A stretch of DNA of 64,000 nt, from assembly GCA_963082975.1 (NCBI GenBank), contig OY720345.1, positions 17,014,491 to 17,078,490 of the forward strand. The letters run 5' to 3'. The notes beneath the pieces are model-generated. The model had not been told where the DNA came from, searched no databases, and saw only the letters and a list, made by a program, of their open reading frames with translations. The stretch comes from Labia minor (lineage: Eukaryota > Arthropoda > Insecta > Dermaptera > Spongiphoridae). The translations under genes and the position numbers were made by a program. Numbering within the stretch: the stretch's first letter is position 1; the number at the start of each line of letters is the position of its first letter. Shown in pieces: positions 11,011 through 21,832 of this stretch.

Positions 11011-11790
11011 TGTTAGCGGCGCGCTCAGCGCCTCTAGCCGTCAAGCCGATAACTGGACACCGAACCACACTGAATGCCCTCCCTCCGTTCCGATCTCCGA
11101 GTCCCCAGCTGAGCGGACAAGCTGGGCTGTGCGTTCTTGTTCGCTCCACGCTCTTGACTGTAACACACCTCCGCTCGATACCCGCTTTGACCGCTTTGAC
11201 CTCCGCCATTCCGATATTCGTTTTTCCAATTTACCCGACCGTTGCTATTCCGATTACCGTCTCTCTGATTATCCGACCTAGCGTTCCTGTTTATATTATT
11301 CTCGTTAACCTACCTAGCTATTCCGATCTGTCTACTCTCGTATCTCTGACCTTGCTTTCTCGCATACCTTTCTCTCGACATTGACCAAGCCATTCCGTGA
11401 ACCCGATCTCTCTCTCTCTACCGACCCTATTTGCCTGTACTTCGTTATCCGTCACCCCAATTGCCTTGTTCAACCGTTTCATCTACCCATTCTAACCCTC
11501 GTATCATTTCTCACGTTAATTCCGTTCCCGTCCTGAATATCCCTTTCGCTGTCCCTGTTCCGAGAAGGGCTATTCAGTTTCATCATCATTCGCCTTTCCC
11601 GTTGGCGAATATCTGTATCACTTGTTGTAAACAGCTTATTAATTATATTTATCTTTTTATATATAATTGCTGTCTTTCATTACTTGAGAGCCATCCTGAT
11701 AATATCCCGAAGCCACACCCCATCGCAATTAGTACCTTTCCCACCCTATCAAATTACCTCTCTCCTTGTATAATTACCCCATTTCTTACA
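11011..11790. mobile_element. Candidate solo LTR inserted in LINE-2 tail
   Basis: The 780-bp block begins TGTTAGCGGCGCGCTCAGCG and ends CTTACA, with TATATATATA on both sides, fitting TG...CA termini with a TATAT-type target duplication. Its composition (C/T-rich, long A-poor stretches) contrasts with all neighbours and is absent from the tail of the related LINE at 1-3908. No retroviral genes are present. Low-complexity flanks make the target duplication weak evidence. Confidence 0.45.
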
Positions 11791-12189
11791 TATATATATA
11801 TATCTTTTAAAAAAAAAAAAATGTAAATATTTATTTGTATCCTTATAATTATATAATATATTGTACAATGTAACTTATAAGAAAAATTGTAAATAAATAA
11901 TATTATCACCCCTCATCCCTCCCCTCTTCCTTCACTTGCAATCTCCAGGTTTTACTAGCCTTTCCTGGTGAGTTGACAATCACAACCCTGATTATATGTA
12001 TATTAAACTTAAAATATACTTAAGCAAAAAAAAAAAGAAAAATGTAAATAAAACATAATATAATTAACTAAAATTGTAATAGAGTATCAATAAATGATCG
12101 CAAAAGAAACAATTTAATCTTGTAAATATTGTAACTTTCATCTTTTGTATGTTCTGATAATCAAAGTCAATAATTAAAGAATTGTATAT

Positions 12190-12534
12190 CAGCTCGGTGT
12201 CTCAAGTATTAATATTACCAGCCAAACCCAATATAATAATGAATTATTTTTTTTTAACTTAATTACCTAGCCGAGGCTCGGGGTCCCGGTGTGATCTTAA
12301 TATATTGTCAGAATTAGATAAATAATGTAGAGAGAAAAATTATTTAAAAATAGATATTTATTTAAATGAAATAAAATTATTTAATTTACAGAATGAAAAT
12401 GTCTATAATAATGTCTAAACATTTTTTCGAGCGACAGCTCGGTATCCCAGGTATTAATATTATCAGCCAAACCCAATAATAATGAATCATTTTTTTTAAC
12501 TTAAGTACCGAGCCGAGGCTCGGGGTCCCGGTAC
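12190..12534 (+). repeat. Two GC-hairpin units of Helitron family D
   Basis: Unit one (12190-12290) has a mutated hairpin (CCTAGCCGAGGCTCGG) and ends GGT before GTGATC. Unit two (12427-12534) has the perfect hairpin CCGAGCCGAGGCTCGG and ends GTAC before T. Between them is AT-rich sequence resembling 16435-16565. Confidence 0.7.
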
Positions 12535-13012
12535 TATATGAATATAATATAAATATTTTTAATTTTATTTTAAGAATAGATATATATCTAAAAGGCGGTA
12601 ACTGTGACGTCACATATATACATTTATCATCAATAAAACTAAATAACTTAAGAGTATAACTAATGGTTTTCAATTTATAAAATCTAATTTAACACACAAC
12701 AATTCCGTCTCATTATTGTATTGTAATACATAGTTAGAAATATTAAGTTTAAAAAAAAATTAAAAATATTTGAATGTTTAAGTTTATATGTAGCGCCATC
12801 TGTCGATAGTTTTGTGACACTACAGACTTTTACCAAAATATTACTAATTAAATTAATTTTGGATAAATTAATTTTGGATTTAACTAGACTAAAACCTTCC
12901 CTGGGATGCCCACAACAATCCCTGAAAGTTTCACCGTAATCGGACGGGTATTTTTTGAGAATTTGACAGACACACAAACAGACACACAGACAATGCCTTT
13001 TATATATATAGA
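12535..13012 (-). repeat. Helitron 5'-end fragment, minus strand
   Basis: The minus-strand start TCTATATATATAAAAGGC lies at 13012, with T following on +. Reading leftward, the sequence corresponds to 58713-59225 of the complete Helitron: the TCCGATTACGGTGAAACTTT segment, the ACTATCGACAGATGGCGCTA segment and TGACGTCAC. The matching 3' hairpin terminus is missing. Confidence 0.65.
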
Positions 13013-13189
13013 TTCTGTAATAAGCAATTTTTATTTTTGTTAAAATTTTTTTAAAATAAAATAAACTTACTTATTATACACTAAGTTATACTTAATTATT
13101 TTTTTTTTCAAATAAAAAGAAGGATTATATTTTTTCTTTTCTATTTGTAATATAGTACATAATATACAGCAATTTATATTTTTTTCTCT

Positions 13190-13237
13190 CCTGGGGGGGG
13201 GGGGTTAACCCCTAAAACCCCCCTGGTTGAGCCACTG
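13190..13237 (-). repeat. hAT-like terminal fragment with G12 run
   Basis: Reverse complement begins CAGTGGCTCAACCAGGGGGG, a hAT-type terminus, and runs into a homopolymer of 12 G on + (13193-13204). A related end lies at 45131-45150. A second homopolymer, C16, is at 13484-13499. No opposite terminus was identified. Confidence 0.4.
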
Positions 13238-13559
13238 AAAGAAAAGTTGGAACACTAGTATCACTAGTAAACACTTTTGAACATATTGTTTTGTTATATA
13301 TTGAATTTAATTTTTTACTTGTGCGAAAATTTTGACAATTTTTAAATTGATATTATTGAATTTACATTCCTAGATGAAACGAGCAATGTCATGTAATATA
13401 TAATATATAATCTTTTATATTTACAGTACCAGGATTTGATCATGGGGAGGGGTTGACTAGCCGTTCCACTTTCCTTTGGCGATCCCCCCCCCCCCCCCCG
13501 GACTCACAAAAAGGCAAATTTTCATTAAAATGTTTTTTAAATATTTAAAAAAAGTTTTG

Positions 13560-13779
13560 TAGTGCCATCTATCGGACTGTATCGGACACCTGCAGAGTTA
13601 TCGCTTGTGCGCATGCAGCGCAACCTCGCGTTGCACAGGTGTCTGGCAACAGCGTTTAACTCATTTCTATGGAGAGTACCCCTCCTTGTCTGTGGTAAAT
13701 CAAATCGATATTTCGAACAATTATATTACTTATTACCTAGTATATATTTTATAATTGATAATATATTAATCAATTAAAT
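13560..13779 (+). promoter_or_regulatory. 5' flank type I of zinc-finger genes
   Basis: The last 60-90 bases before the ATG (TATTACTTATTACC, ATAATTGATAAT, TTAATCAATTAAAT) are conserved before copies 1, 3 (27000-27057) and 8 (45420-45490). They are unrelated to the flank of copies 2, 7, 9 and 10. A less AT-rich segment with TGCGCATGCAGCGCA lies at 13608-13622. No TATA box position can be assigned among many AT stretches, so promoter function is inferred from conservation and position only. Confidence 0.35.
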
Positions 13780-14954
13780 ATGGATCTTTATTCAGAAGAA
13801 GACAGAAAATATCCAATATATATAGGTAATTTTTATTTCTATGTTATTTCATCTAAAGTAATGTTAATTGTCACTGAAATTATTTTGTTTTATATTATTT
13901 ATAATGTGTGATAAAATTATTGAAATTGAATTATAAAATACTTAGATATATAAAAATATAATGATTTAAAATAACGAAAACAATTCTTTTTTTAGGTCCT
14001 CTATATTCTTGTATATATTGTCAAACCAATTTCATAAGTGAGGAGTTTTTATCTAAACATGTAAAAAAATGTTTTCATAAAAAAATATTTTCAATTTTAA
14101 AAAATGATGTAAAATTCAAAAAGGATACAGAGAGATATTTAGACGAAAAATTTGAACAATATACTGATTCAAACCATGAAAAGCCTTTTGAATGTAATTA
14201 TTGTAAAAAGAAATTTAATGTGAAATCAGCTTTAAATACACATTTATTAATTCATACAGGAGAAAAACCTTTTGAATGTAAATATTGTAAAAAGAAATTT
14301 AATCAGAAATCAACTTTAAATACTCATTTAAAAATTCATACTGGAGAAAAACCTTTTGAATGTAAATTTTGTAAAAAGAAATTTAATACGAAATTATATT
14401 TAAATTCTCATTTACTAATTCATACCGGAGAAAAACCTTTTGAATGTAATTATTGTAAAAAGAAATTTAATCAGAAATCAACTTTAAATACTCATTTAAA
14501 AATTCATACTGGTGAAAAACCTTTTGAATGTAATATTTGTCTAAAGAAATTTCATCTGAAACGTCTTTTAAATACACATTTATTAATTCATACAGGTGAA
14601 AAGCCTTTTGAATGTAATTATTGTAAAAAGAAATTTAATCAGAAATGTAATTTAAATACTCATTTACTAATTCATACAGGTGAAAAACCTTTTGAATGTT
14701 ATTATTGTAAAAAGAGATTTAGTCAGAAATCAGCTTTAAATACACATTTATTAATTCATACAGGTGAAAAACCTTTTGAATGTAATTATTGTAAAAAGAA
14801 ATTTAATCTGCAATCTCATTTAAGTTCACATTTACTACTAATTCATACAGGTGAAAAACCTTTTGAATGTAAATATTGTAAAAATAAATTTAATCAGAAA
14901 TCAGCTTTAAATACACATTTACTAATTCATACAGGTGAAAAACCTTTTGAATGA
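13780..14954 (+). CDS. C2H2 zinc-finger protein, copy 1 (two exons)
   Basis: Exons are 13780-13825 and 13996-14954 (334 residues). The GT donor at 13826 and TTTTTTTAG acceptor before 13996 make a phase-1 intron that splits a Gly codon. Exon 1 encodes MDLYSEEDRKYPIYI. Exon 2 opens with a divergent finger, C-x2-C-x12-H-x3-C (CIYC...HVKKC), then a charged spacer, then nine C2H2 fingers joined by TGEKPFEC. Finger 8 has four residues between its histidines instead of three. Such proteins are normally nuclear DNA-binding regulators; no KRAB, ZAD, BTB or SCAN domain is present. The ORF ends at a TGA replacing the first Cys of the next finger, and decayed finger sequence continues downstream. It belongs to the same subfamily as copy 8. 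The real target is unknown. Confidence 0.8.
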
Positions 14955-15560
14955 AATTATTGTAAAAAGAAATTTAATCTGCAATCTTATTTAAGTTCAC
15001 ATTTACTACTAATTCATACAGGTGAAAAACCTTTTGAATGTAAATATTGTAAAAAGAAATTTAATCAGAAATGTAATTTAAATACTCACATACTAATTCA
15101 TACAGGAGAAAATTCTTTTTGAATGTATTATGGTAAAAAGAAATTTAATCTGAAATGTAATTTAAATTCTCATTTATTAAGTCATACAGGTAGATAAAAC
15201 TTTTGAATGAAATTATTGTAAAAACAAATTTAATCATTAATCTTATTTAAGTTCACATTTACTAAATCATACATGTGAAAAACCTTTTGAATGTAATTAT
15301 TGTAAAAAGAAATTTAATCTGAAAGCAGCTTTAAATACACATTTACTAATTCATACTGGAGAAAAACCTTTTGAAAGTAATTATTGTAAAAAGAAATTTA
15401 ATCAAACATCTCATTTAAAGAAACATTTATTAATTCATACAGGAGAAAAACCTTTTGAATGTAATTATTTTAATAAGAAATTTATTCAGAAAAATAATTA
15501 AAGTTCACATTTACTAATTCATGAAATTTAAATCATCATTTATTAATACATACTGTTGAA
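14955..15560 (+). pseudogene. Decayed finger array after the stop of copy 1
   Basis: At least seven finger-like units with the same 84-bp period continue past the TGA. They carry further stops (for example GAATGA near 15208), indels and lost cysteines, ending near TTATTAATACATACTG. The first two units correspond to the region after the stop of copy 8 (47539 onward). They probably form transcribed but untranslated sequence. Confidence 0.8.
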
Positions 15561-15606
15561 AAATATGCTAATAATGAAAACAAAAGATTTTTTTGAATAT
15601 AGCTTA

Positions 15607-15990
15607 TCTTATCTTATGCTAGCTAAAATTGTATATATATATAAATGTTTGTTTGTTTGTAAATGGGTTCTCAAAAACCCCGCTTTAACGATTTTTTTGA
15701 AATTCACACCAGAGATAGTATTTATAAAGAAAAATTGAGTTTTATTGATCCCATCTCTGGAAAATTCATCTTCATTAGTTTTTTTTATATAATTGTGAGT
15801 TTTATATCTATTCTTAAAATAAAATTAAAAATTTTTATATTATATTCATATTTGATTTTTTATTTCATTAATAGATACATTTAAATTATTTGAAATTGTT
15901 TCACAACGTTTAGAAGATTTATCTTTATTCGATTCGATATATAGGAGATTTAAATGACGTCATCAATTTATTATACAGCAACTCCGTAAA
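15607..15990 (+). repeat. Helitron family D-like 5' end
   Basis: Starts TCTTATCTTATGCTAG after A (15606) and contains TTCTCAAAAACC, AACGATTTTTTTGAAATTCA and AAAAATTGAGTTTTATTGA. These are shared with 4296, 8516, 43385 and the inverted end at 29989. No 3' terminus was recognised. Confidence 0.55.
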
Positions 15991-17131
15991 TATAAAATAT
16001 TATATATTAGCTCTTCAATCAGTATATTAGATAAAACATTTATTTGTTTTTGTGTTCTTTCTTTTAATATATTTTAATTTGTCCCTTCATACATTGTGAA
16101 TCCACCCAAAATAATATCTTATACTTACTTCAACATGAAAATCCTATTATGAGATCAAAATTAAAATTATTTATTCATATAATCTTGAATGTTTTCAGTG
16201 TTTTATACATAATTTAAAAAGTTTTAAAAGTTTTTTTTAATATTTTATGAATACAAAAATATTTTCAAAACGTCAATTGAAAATGAAAATCCAATTATGA
16301 GATTAAAATTAAAATCATTTATTCATATAATCTTGAATGTTTTGAAAATATTAATATAAACATTCTTTGAATGACAACATGTAGATATCAAATTTTAAAT
16401 AAGTTGACATAAATAATAAATAATTACAATTTATATGATCTTAATATATTATGAGAATTAGATAAATAATGTAGATAGCAAAAAATATTTAAAAATAGAC
16501 ATTTATTTCAATGAAATAAAATTATTAAATCTACAGAATGAAAATGTCTACAATAATGTCTAAACATTTTTTCTTTATAATTTTACATTATAATAATAAT
16601 AATTACAGTAGTTATAATATATGGGGAATTTTCAACTTTTACCACCGATTTGACTATGTTCCCAAACGAATTTTAAAAAACCAAGACCAGTTTACATTAC
16701 ACATTTTTAAGCTCTAATCGAATCCAAAATCAAAATTTAAAAAATCGAAAATTTTTGGCGACAGACACACAGATATATAGATTTTATAAACGAACATTTA
16801 TACAATTTATTTTAATTAATTTGAAACATTTTAGGAAACAAATTTTTAATGGGTCATTTTTAGAAATCCCATTTAACAATTATAATAAATAATTAAAAAA
16901 TTGTAAAATTTTTAAAGTATATAAAAATAAATTGTATAAATTGGTTAAAGGGTCGAGTGATAGTTTGGTGTCCCAGGTATATATTTTATATCAACCCTAC
17001 TTTTCTCTTTGTATGTTATTATTTGAATGGCGATTCGGTGAATAAGGTATTAATATTATCAGCCAAACCCGATAATAAAGAATCATATTTTAATTTTTAT
17101 ATAACCAAGAAATCATTTTTTCACTTAAAAT
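15991..17131. other. AT-rich stretch with repeat scraps
   Basis: There is no credible gene. A fragment near 16760-16790 ends GACACACAGATATATAGA, like a minus-strand Helitron start. A GTGTCCCAGGTAT unit scrap lies near 16968. The one longer open frame (16957-17211) reads antisense to a LINE fragment and is not supported. Confidence 0.5.
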
Positions 17132-17220
17132 ATAATTGTAAAGCCCAAATCTCCGATCCATATAACATGATCGACTGGACCGCTACCAAAAGGAGTCTTC
17201 TCTTGCTCTGACTAGGGCAC
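17132..17220 (-). pseudogene. R1-like LINE reverse transcriptase fragment
   Basis: Minus-strand translation gives RRLLLVAVQSIMLYGSEIWA and continues to LQL. This is the conserved motif just after the RT thumb in R1-clade elements (RRRLL...V..S..LYGAEIWA). Only about 30 residues survive. This is a third LINE lineage in the window besides the Jockey-like and RTE-like ones. Confidence 0.65.
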
Positions 17221-18191
17221 CGGTATTTGCCATTAGTCTCGAAAAAATAATATTAAATTGTATATAAATTTAAAAATTAGAATATTTGAATTTGTTTAAA
17301 TTTTAATACATATAATCAATCATAATCATAAAGAATATAAAATTTTGAAAATCAACTTGATATTAAATTCAGAAACAAATAAGTTGACCTGTGGCCAGGT
17401 CCGAACCGACCGACGGTTTGAAGTAAATTAATTTTCACTATCGTCGGTCGATAAAAATATATTTAATGATTCTTTCGTTTTATTAATCTATAAAAGAGAA
17501 ACTATCAAACTACTTAATTTTTAGAGGAGAAAAGCATTTTAAATTTAATTTAATTATATTTAAATTGTAATTTACTACTTCATACAGGTAAACAGATTTA
17601 GGAATTAAATTATGTCTGTGTTTTAAAAAATAATGATTCTTATTTACAAAACATCAACCGGGGTGCATTGCCCACTTTCTAGACACATTTCAAATTAGTA
17701 CTAACAATAATTGCATTTTTTTAAAAAAAAGCTATCCGATGGTATACGAGCTGTAGAATTTATTTATAATTTGTTTGAATTTCATTTAAGGTATTTAAAT
17801 ATGTTAAAAAATTAAATAGTGGGTAGAAAACGTCATCTGTCAACTTGGGGTAAATTTGCCCACAAATCTGTTTCCTACTAAAACGGCTTCTTATTTTTAA
17901 ACTTGGCCACAGTTCATTCATAATTCTCCAAAAAACGCTTATGAACTATTTTTTAAAACTGGGCAAAGTCACTCCGGTTGATTATATATGTAAAAATAAT
18001 GATTGGTTTTTTATTTATCATATATTATATTAATCGATTATATTAAAAAATATATCCCTAAACAAACTCTACACAGGTTTCGTGAAATTTTCGAAATATC
18101 ACTGAATAAAATTATTGATTTTGTAAAAGAAAAAGAATGTATTTGATTTTTTCTAATAAAGATTAGTAAATATCTGTAACACGTTATAAAT

Positions 18192-18343
18192 ATGGCGCCC
18201 GAACTTAAAAAAAATTCTGAATGTGGAGCTAAAGGATGTGTAGACCTGTTAAAGAGGTTTTGGATTTTGTCCAATGTGAAAAATGCAAAATTTGGTTCCA
18301 TTACGAATGTGTTGATTACAACGGTGAAGAGATTTACATTTAG
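18192..18343 (+). pseudogene. PHD-finger-like fragment, frameshifted
   Basis: An ATG frame reads MAPELKKNSECGAKGCV. After a frameshift the next frame reads FVQCEKCKIWFHYECVDYNG and ends TAG at 18341. The CxxC...WxHxxCV pattern is characteristic of PHD-type zinc-binding domains, which occur in chromatin proteins and in some retroelement ORF1/Gag proteins. Equivalent fragments start at 34005 and 50280. Its proximity to a gypsy pol remnant suggests retroelement origin, but this is inference. Confidence 0.55.
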
Positions 18344-18636
18344 GACAAATGTATGCAAATGAAGGATGGACCAATATTAGAAGAGATATTGAATGGGATG
18401 ATGACAGCAGTTAAAGACAATTCAGATGTAATAAAATAAATGGCGAATTATCAAGGTGAGTCCAATGAAGGAAGGGAGAAGGAAAATTATATTTATGAAA
18501 ACCCTGTTTCAACCTTCTGATCTAAGTGTCCCCCACCCCCTGATAATACTCCAAAAGTTTTATTTTGGATCTGAATCGTTGCTATCTTAAAGTGGAATAG
18601 ATTTGGTCGTTAGTTATCTCAGAGAGGGGACTAATA

Positions 18637-18858
18637 ATGGAAAAAGAGAAAGTGGAAAAACTACTAAATATGAAAGCACCGACTAATTTGAAAGAGTTGA
18701 GACAGTTTTGAGGAGTTTGCCAGTTTGTGAAGGATTTTTCTAGAATTGTTCAACCATTCAATAATTTGACAAGGATGAGAGAAAAATGGAATTGGGGAAA
18801 AGAAGAAGACAAATCTTTTAAACTAATAAAAGAGAAATTAACAGAACTCCAATATTAG
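18637..18858 (+). pseudogene. Ty3/gypsy pol fragment (RT-RNase H junction)
   Basis: Translation from 18637 gives KVEKLLNMKAPTNLKELRQF, then a TGA where Leu is expected, then GVCQFVKDFSRIVQPFNNLT, then WNWGKEEDKSFKLIKEKL. This is the gypsy-type connection (P.N.KELR.FLG...Y...F...A.PL..L....FxW). The stop at 18709-18711 is shared with the copy at 34451-34672, so it predates the duplication. No LTRs were found around it. Confidence 0.75.
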
Positions 18859-19673
18859 TATGAATAAATCCGGAATGTAAACTTTTATACAGGGTCCGGG
18901 TTAAATTTTGAAATCAAATTTTAGCACATCGCACCATCTCTTGTCAATGACAAAATACTAATTTTATAAAAAACGATATAAAACAATACCTCCCTTACTA
19001 TCGTCGGTCGGTAAAAAGCGGGTTTGTGTGTGTCTGTTTTTTTTTCTTATTTTTATTAGAAGGAATATTGTGAATGTTGGGAATTAAAAAATTGTAGAAA
19101 ATTTTCTGTTAAATGAAAAATTATCTATTTGAAGATAAATATTGGTTTAATATCCAAATAAATAGTCTGCCCCTGATATCATGTTATTTCGAATAATTTA
19201 TTAACAACAAATCTCTCTCATTTGCTATTATAAAAACATAAAATTCTATTTAATATTTTAATGATGAATGAATAATTATAATTATGGTTTTGATGAGAAT
19301 AGTTAGATATTAAATAATAAAAGTTTCTTTTATTTAAATAAAACCTAATTATCCCTCCAATTGAGGTTTGTGAAATCTACTTGATGTGACGTACTATCTG
19401 TTTTCGATGAATAAACGAAGCACAGCGGCAAAGGAGAAGGTGCCCTCTTGTGCCCTCTACTGCCGAAATATATAATCATGGTCTGTGAATAAAACATTCA
19501 AAAATGTGTCAATTTGATGTAAATCTAATGTCAATATTCAAATAATAATAATTTTTATCTCGAAAAATTCGAAAAATATCCTATATTGCCTAAGGAAAAA
19601 GTTTATTTAAATTAATCAAGGAATCTACTGGTAAAGTTTCATCCATATCCATGAAGCTTTTGAATAATTGAAA

Positions 19674-21489
19674 ATGGATCTTTATTCAGAAGAAGACAGA
19701 AAATATCCAATACATATAGGTAATTTTTATTATGTTATTTCATCTAAAGTAATGTTAATTGTCACTAAAATTATTTATAATGATAATATTCCTTAAATTG
19801 AATTATAAAATAGTTAGATATATAAAAATATAATGATTTAAAATAACGAAAACAATTCTTTTTTTAGGTCCTCTATATTCTTGTATATATTGTCAAACCA
19901 ATTTTATAAGTGAGGAGTTTTTATCTAAACATCTAAAAAAATGTTTACATAAAAAAATATTTTCAATTTTAAAAAATGATGTAAAATTCAAAAAGGATAC
20001 AGAGAAATATTTAGACGAAAAATTTGAACAAGATACTGATTCAAACTTTAAAGAAGACAGGCATTTTCAATGTAGTAATTTTAAAAAGAAGATTAATCAT
20101 ATATCTCATTTAACTCCGCATTTATTAAATTTTAAAGGTGAAAAGCATTTAGAATGTAATTATTGTAAAAAGAAATTTACTCGAAAATCACATTTAGATA
20201 CACATTTATTAATTCACACAGGTGAAAAACCTTTTGAATGTAATTATTGCAAAAAGAAATTTAACCAGAAAGCAACTTTAAAAACACATTTATTAATTCA
20301 TAAAGGAGAAAAACCTTTTGAATGTAATTATTGTAAAAAGAAATTTAATCAGAAGTCAATTTTAGATAAACATTTATTAATTCATACAGATGAAAAACCT
20401 TTTGAATGTAATTATTGTAAAAAGAAATTTATTTCGAAATCAATTTTAGATAAACATTTATTAATCCATACAGGAGAAAAACCTTTTGAATGTAATTATT
20501 GTGAAATGAAATTTAATAAGAAATCAAATTTAAATACTCATTTAAAAATTCATACTGGTGAAAAACCTTTTGAATGTAAATATTGTGAAAAGAAATTTAA
20601 TCGGAAATCTTCTTTAAATAGTCATTTACTAAATCATACAGGTGAAAAGACTTTTCAATGTAATTATTGTAAAAAGAAATTTACTCGAAAATCACATTTA
20701 GATACACATTTATTAATTCACACAGGTGAAAAACCTTTTGAGTGTAATTATTGCAAAAAGAAATTTAACCAGAAAGCAACTTTAAAAACACATTTATTAA
20801 TTCATAAAGGAGAAAAACCTTTTGAATGTAATTATTGTAAAAAGAAATTTAATCAGAAGTCAATTTTAGATAAACATTTATTAATTCATACAGATGAAAA
20901 ACCTTTTGAATGTAATTATTGTAAAAAGAAATTTATTTCGAAATCAATTTTAGATAAACATTTATTAATCCATACAGGAGAAAAACCTTTTGAATGTAAT
21001 TATTGTGAAATGAAATTTAATCAGAAATCAAATTTAAATACTCATTTAAAAATTCATACTGGTGAAAAACCTTTTGAATGTAAATATTGTGAAAAGAAAT
21101 TTAATCGGAAATCTTCTTTAAATAGTCATTTACTAAATCATACAGGTGAAAAGACTTTTCAATGTAATTATTGTGAAAAAAAATTTAGTCAGAAATCACA
21201 TTTAAATACACATTTATTAATTCATACAGGAGAAAAACCTTTTGAATGTAATTATTGTAAAAAGAAATTTAATCAGAAATCAATTTTAGATAAACATTTA
21301 TTTGTTCATACAGGAGAAAAACCTTTTGAATGTAATTATTGTGAAAAAAGATTTAATATCAAATCAACTTTAAAAACACATATATTAATTCATACAGGTG
21401 AAAAGCCTTTTGAATGTAATTATTGTGAAATGAAATTTAATCAGAAATCAAATTTAAATACTCATATATTAATTCATACAGATAAATAG
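19674..21489 (+). CDS. C2H2 zinc-finger protein, copy 2 (two exons, 16 fingers)
   Basis: Exons are 19674-19719 and 19868-21489 (555 residues), with a phase-1 GT-AG intron. It is the longest family member here. Exon 2 encodes the C2HC leader finger, a spacer, one degenerate finger in which the second Cys is Phe and the last His is Phe (CSNF...HLLNF), then 16 canonical C2H2 fingers ending HTDK. Fingers 1-6 and 7-12 are a tandem duplication with a 504-bp offset (6 x 84 bp) and almost no divergence. Some linkers are altered (HKGEKPFEC, HTDEKPFEC, HTGEKTFQC). No effector domain is recognised. Possible poly(A) signals are at 21559-21564 and 21642-21647. Predicted nuclear DNA-binding protein; target unknown. 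Confidence 0.85.
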
Positions 21490-21832
21490 CCTTTTGAATG
21501 TAATTATTGTATAAAGAAAATATCCTTTAAGTAAACATTTATTAATTCATAATGTTTGAATAAAAATGCTTAATAATTCTGACTAAAATTTATTTTTGTT
21601 TCTTTCTTTGATTAATGTTATTTACTTTATATGTTAAATTCAATAAAAATCTTATTTTTTAACTGAATATTAATAATAATTATTGTATTTCGACCATTGA
21701 TTAAACCTTATTATCTTAATCCCTTTATATTTCTCCCTCCTGTGATAAACAAATAATAATAAATTAAAAAAATTTATAATAATAATAAATAAATAAATTG
21801 TATATATGTATGCGTCTGTGTATGTGTAAAAT
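21490..21832 (+). promoter_or_regulatory. 3' flank of zinc-finger copy 2 with poly(A) signals
   Basis: AATAAA occurs at 21559-21564 and 21642-21647. The whole flank recurs after copy 7 (37040-37388) and before the copy 4 remnant (29990-30285). A partial finger remnant (TGTAATTATTGTATAAAG) directly follows the stop. The AAACA|TTTATT point near 21537 is the empty site for the Helitron at 28572-29989. Confidence 0.6.

Larger units (their letters stand above)
8966..12170 (+). mobile_element. LINE-2 of window (Jockey-type), 5'-truncated, with inserted LTR-like block
   Basis: The 5' junction is GGGTA|TTAAATAA at 8965/8966. The 3' untranslated region resumes after a GC-rich insertion (11011-11790) with CACCCCTCATCCCTCCC near 11907. 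This parallels the C-rich tail of the first LINE near 2270-2310. The likely 3' end lies near CTTTTGTATGTTCTGATAATC (about 12165), by similarity to the end of the first LINE. The exact end and any target duplication are not visible. Confidence 0.6.
17590..19673 (+). repeat. Segmental-duplication block upstream of zinc-finger copy 2
   Basis: This interval is nearly identical to 33377-35476 (upstream of copy 7). Parts recur at 49697-50580 (upstream of copy 9) and 62150-62679 (upstream of copy 10). It contains a decayed PHD-like ORF (18192-18343), a gypsy pol fragment (18637-18858) and the type II 5' flank ending TTTTGAATAATTGAAA before ATG. The offset between the first two copies is about 15.8 kb. 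The block shows that gene and upstream DNA were duplicated together. Confidence 0.85.

Noticed and set aside
10992..11826. Two ORFs of about 130 codons in the pyrimidine-rich block
   Set aside because: Composition-driven openness in a C/T-rich LTR-like sequence; no domain and no homologous frame.
14160..15530. Regular repeats of about 84 bp that look like a CRISPR-type array
   Set aside because: The period is coding (28 residues per zinc finger), the units diverge codon-wise, and this is a eukaryotic locus.
18038..18358. 106-codon antisense ORF repeated at 33857-34102 and 50126-50446
   Set aside because: It is antisense to the PHD-like fragment and is repeated only because the block is duplicated.
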